From Candidatus Corynebacterium faecigallinarum (GTDB taxonomy: Bacteria > Actinomycetota > Actinomycetes > Mycobacteriales > Mycobacteriaceae): a stretch of DNA of 64,000 bases. Each line of letters begins with the position of its first letter. The stretch's first letter is position 1. A model generated the notes under the pieces. That model was not told the origin of the DNA. It did not search any database and was given only the letters and a program-made list of their open reading frames with translations. Location of the stretch: positions 62,001-126,000 of the forward strand of contig DWVP01000020.1 in assembly GCA_019120175.1 (NCBI GenBank), in the 5' to 3' direction. Positions 63,904 through 64,000 of this stretch are shown in pieces. The translations under genes were made by a program, and so were the position numbers.

Positions 63904-64000
63904 ATGGCTAAAGAAGGCGCCATCGAGGTTGAGGGCAAGATCATCGAGCCCCTGCCGAACGCGATGTTCCGCGTTGAGCTGGACAACGGGCACAAGGTGC
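63904..64000 (+). CDS. infA: Translation initiation factor IF-1 (partial)
   Basis: The frame [20 protein letters not shown] continues to the window edge (32 codons) and matches the OB-fold of IF-1, with [12 protein letters not shown] 63904 follows GGAGG. About 40 further residues lie beyond the window. It has its own upstream region (63779-63903) after the map terminator. Confidence 0.95.
   Translation, partial: MAKEGAIEVEGKIIEPLPNAMFRVELDNGHKV

Overview
The window is chromosomal DNA from a high-GC member of Corynebacteriales, most likely a Corynebacterium. The evidence is gene order. Folate genes lead into DUF3180, DUF6779 and DUF2520 genes and then panC-panD; lysS and clpC follow; then mutY, carbonic anhydrase, a membrane gene, radA, an LpqE-like lipoprotein, carD, ispD, cysS and rlmB. 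From memory this is the backbone shared with Mycobacterium. A zinc ABC transporter, an IpsA-like LacI regulator, otsB-otsA and thrE follow in the order I recall for C. glutamicum. fdhD, a DUF6457 gene and fdhF sit upstream of rpsH, also as in C. glutamicum. Species was not determined.

Layout. 1-5377: end of folP, folB, folK, two membrane proteins, a DUF2520 dehydrogenase-like protein, panC, panD and a DUF503 gene (folate and pantothenate supply). 5500-11280 is accessory: a nitric-oxide module (nsrR-hmp), a GNAT acetyltransferase, a HEAT-repeat/MerR operon with a well-formed MerR-type promoter, and two overlapping paralogous genes of unknown function. 11343-21052: lysS, a FadE24/FadE23-like acyl-CoA dehydrogenase pair, a convergent acyl-CoA synthetase, and clpC behind a ClgR box and a SigH-type promoter. 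21190-34354: DNA repair, carbonic anhydrase, CarD, an unusual IspD with no ispF beside it, a neocarzinostatin-like lipoprotein, FAH hydrolase, cysS, MFS transporter, rlmB and an old-yellow-enzyme homologue.

34436-43765: a small lipoprotein, zinc/manganese ABC transporter, LacI regulator, trehalose synthesis (otsA-otsB with a META-like lipoprotein between them), a lysine-rich small protein and thrE. 43958-50000: a fused membrane/cupredoxin/copper nitrite reductase, a GNAT gene and its internally deleted copy on either side of tRNA-Thr and a repeat-rich small protein, and an MFS transporter. 50014-57308: formate dehydrogenase genes, an orphan HmuT-like lipoprotein, a nucleosidase and an E. coli-type PurF. 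57776-64000: the distal spc ribosomal operon (rpsH, rplF, rplR, rpsE, rpmD, rplO), then secY, adk, map and the start of infA.

Several signals cut across gene boundaries. Five intergenic copies of a ~70 bp palindromic repeat are built from two interchangeable half-modules and show a compensatory stem change. About fifteen genes have a TAnnnT box ending 7-8 bases before the start codon, implying widespread leaderless mRNAs. Nitrite reductase (NO producer) and NsrR/Hmp (NO sensor and detoxifier) occur in one window. No CRISPR array, prophage, transposase or rRNA gene was seen.
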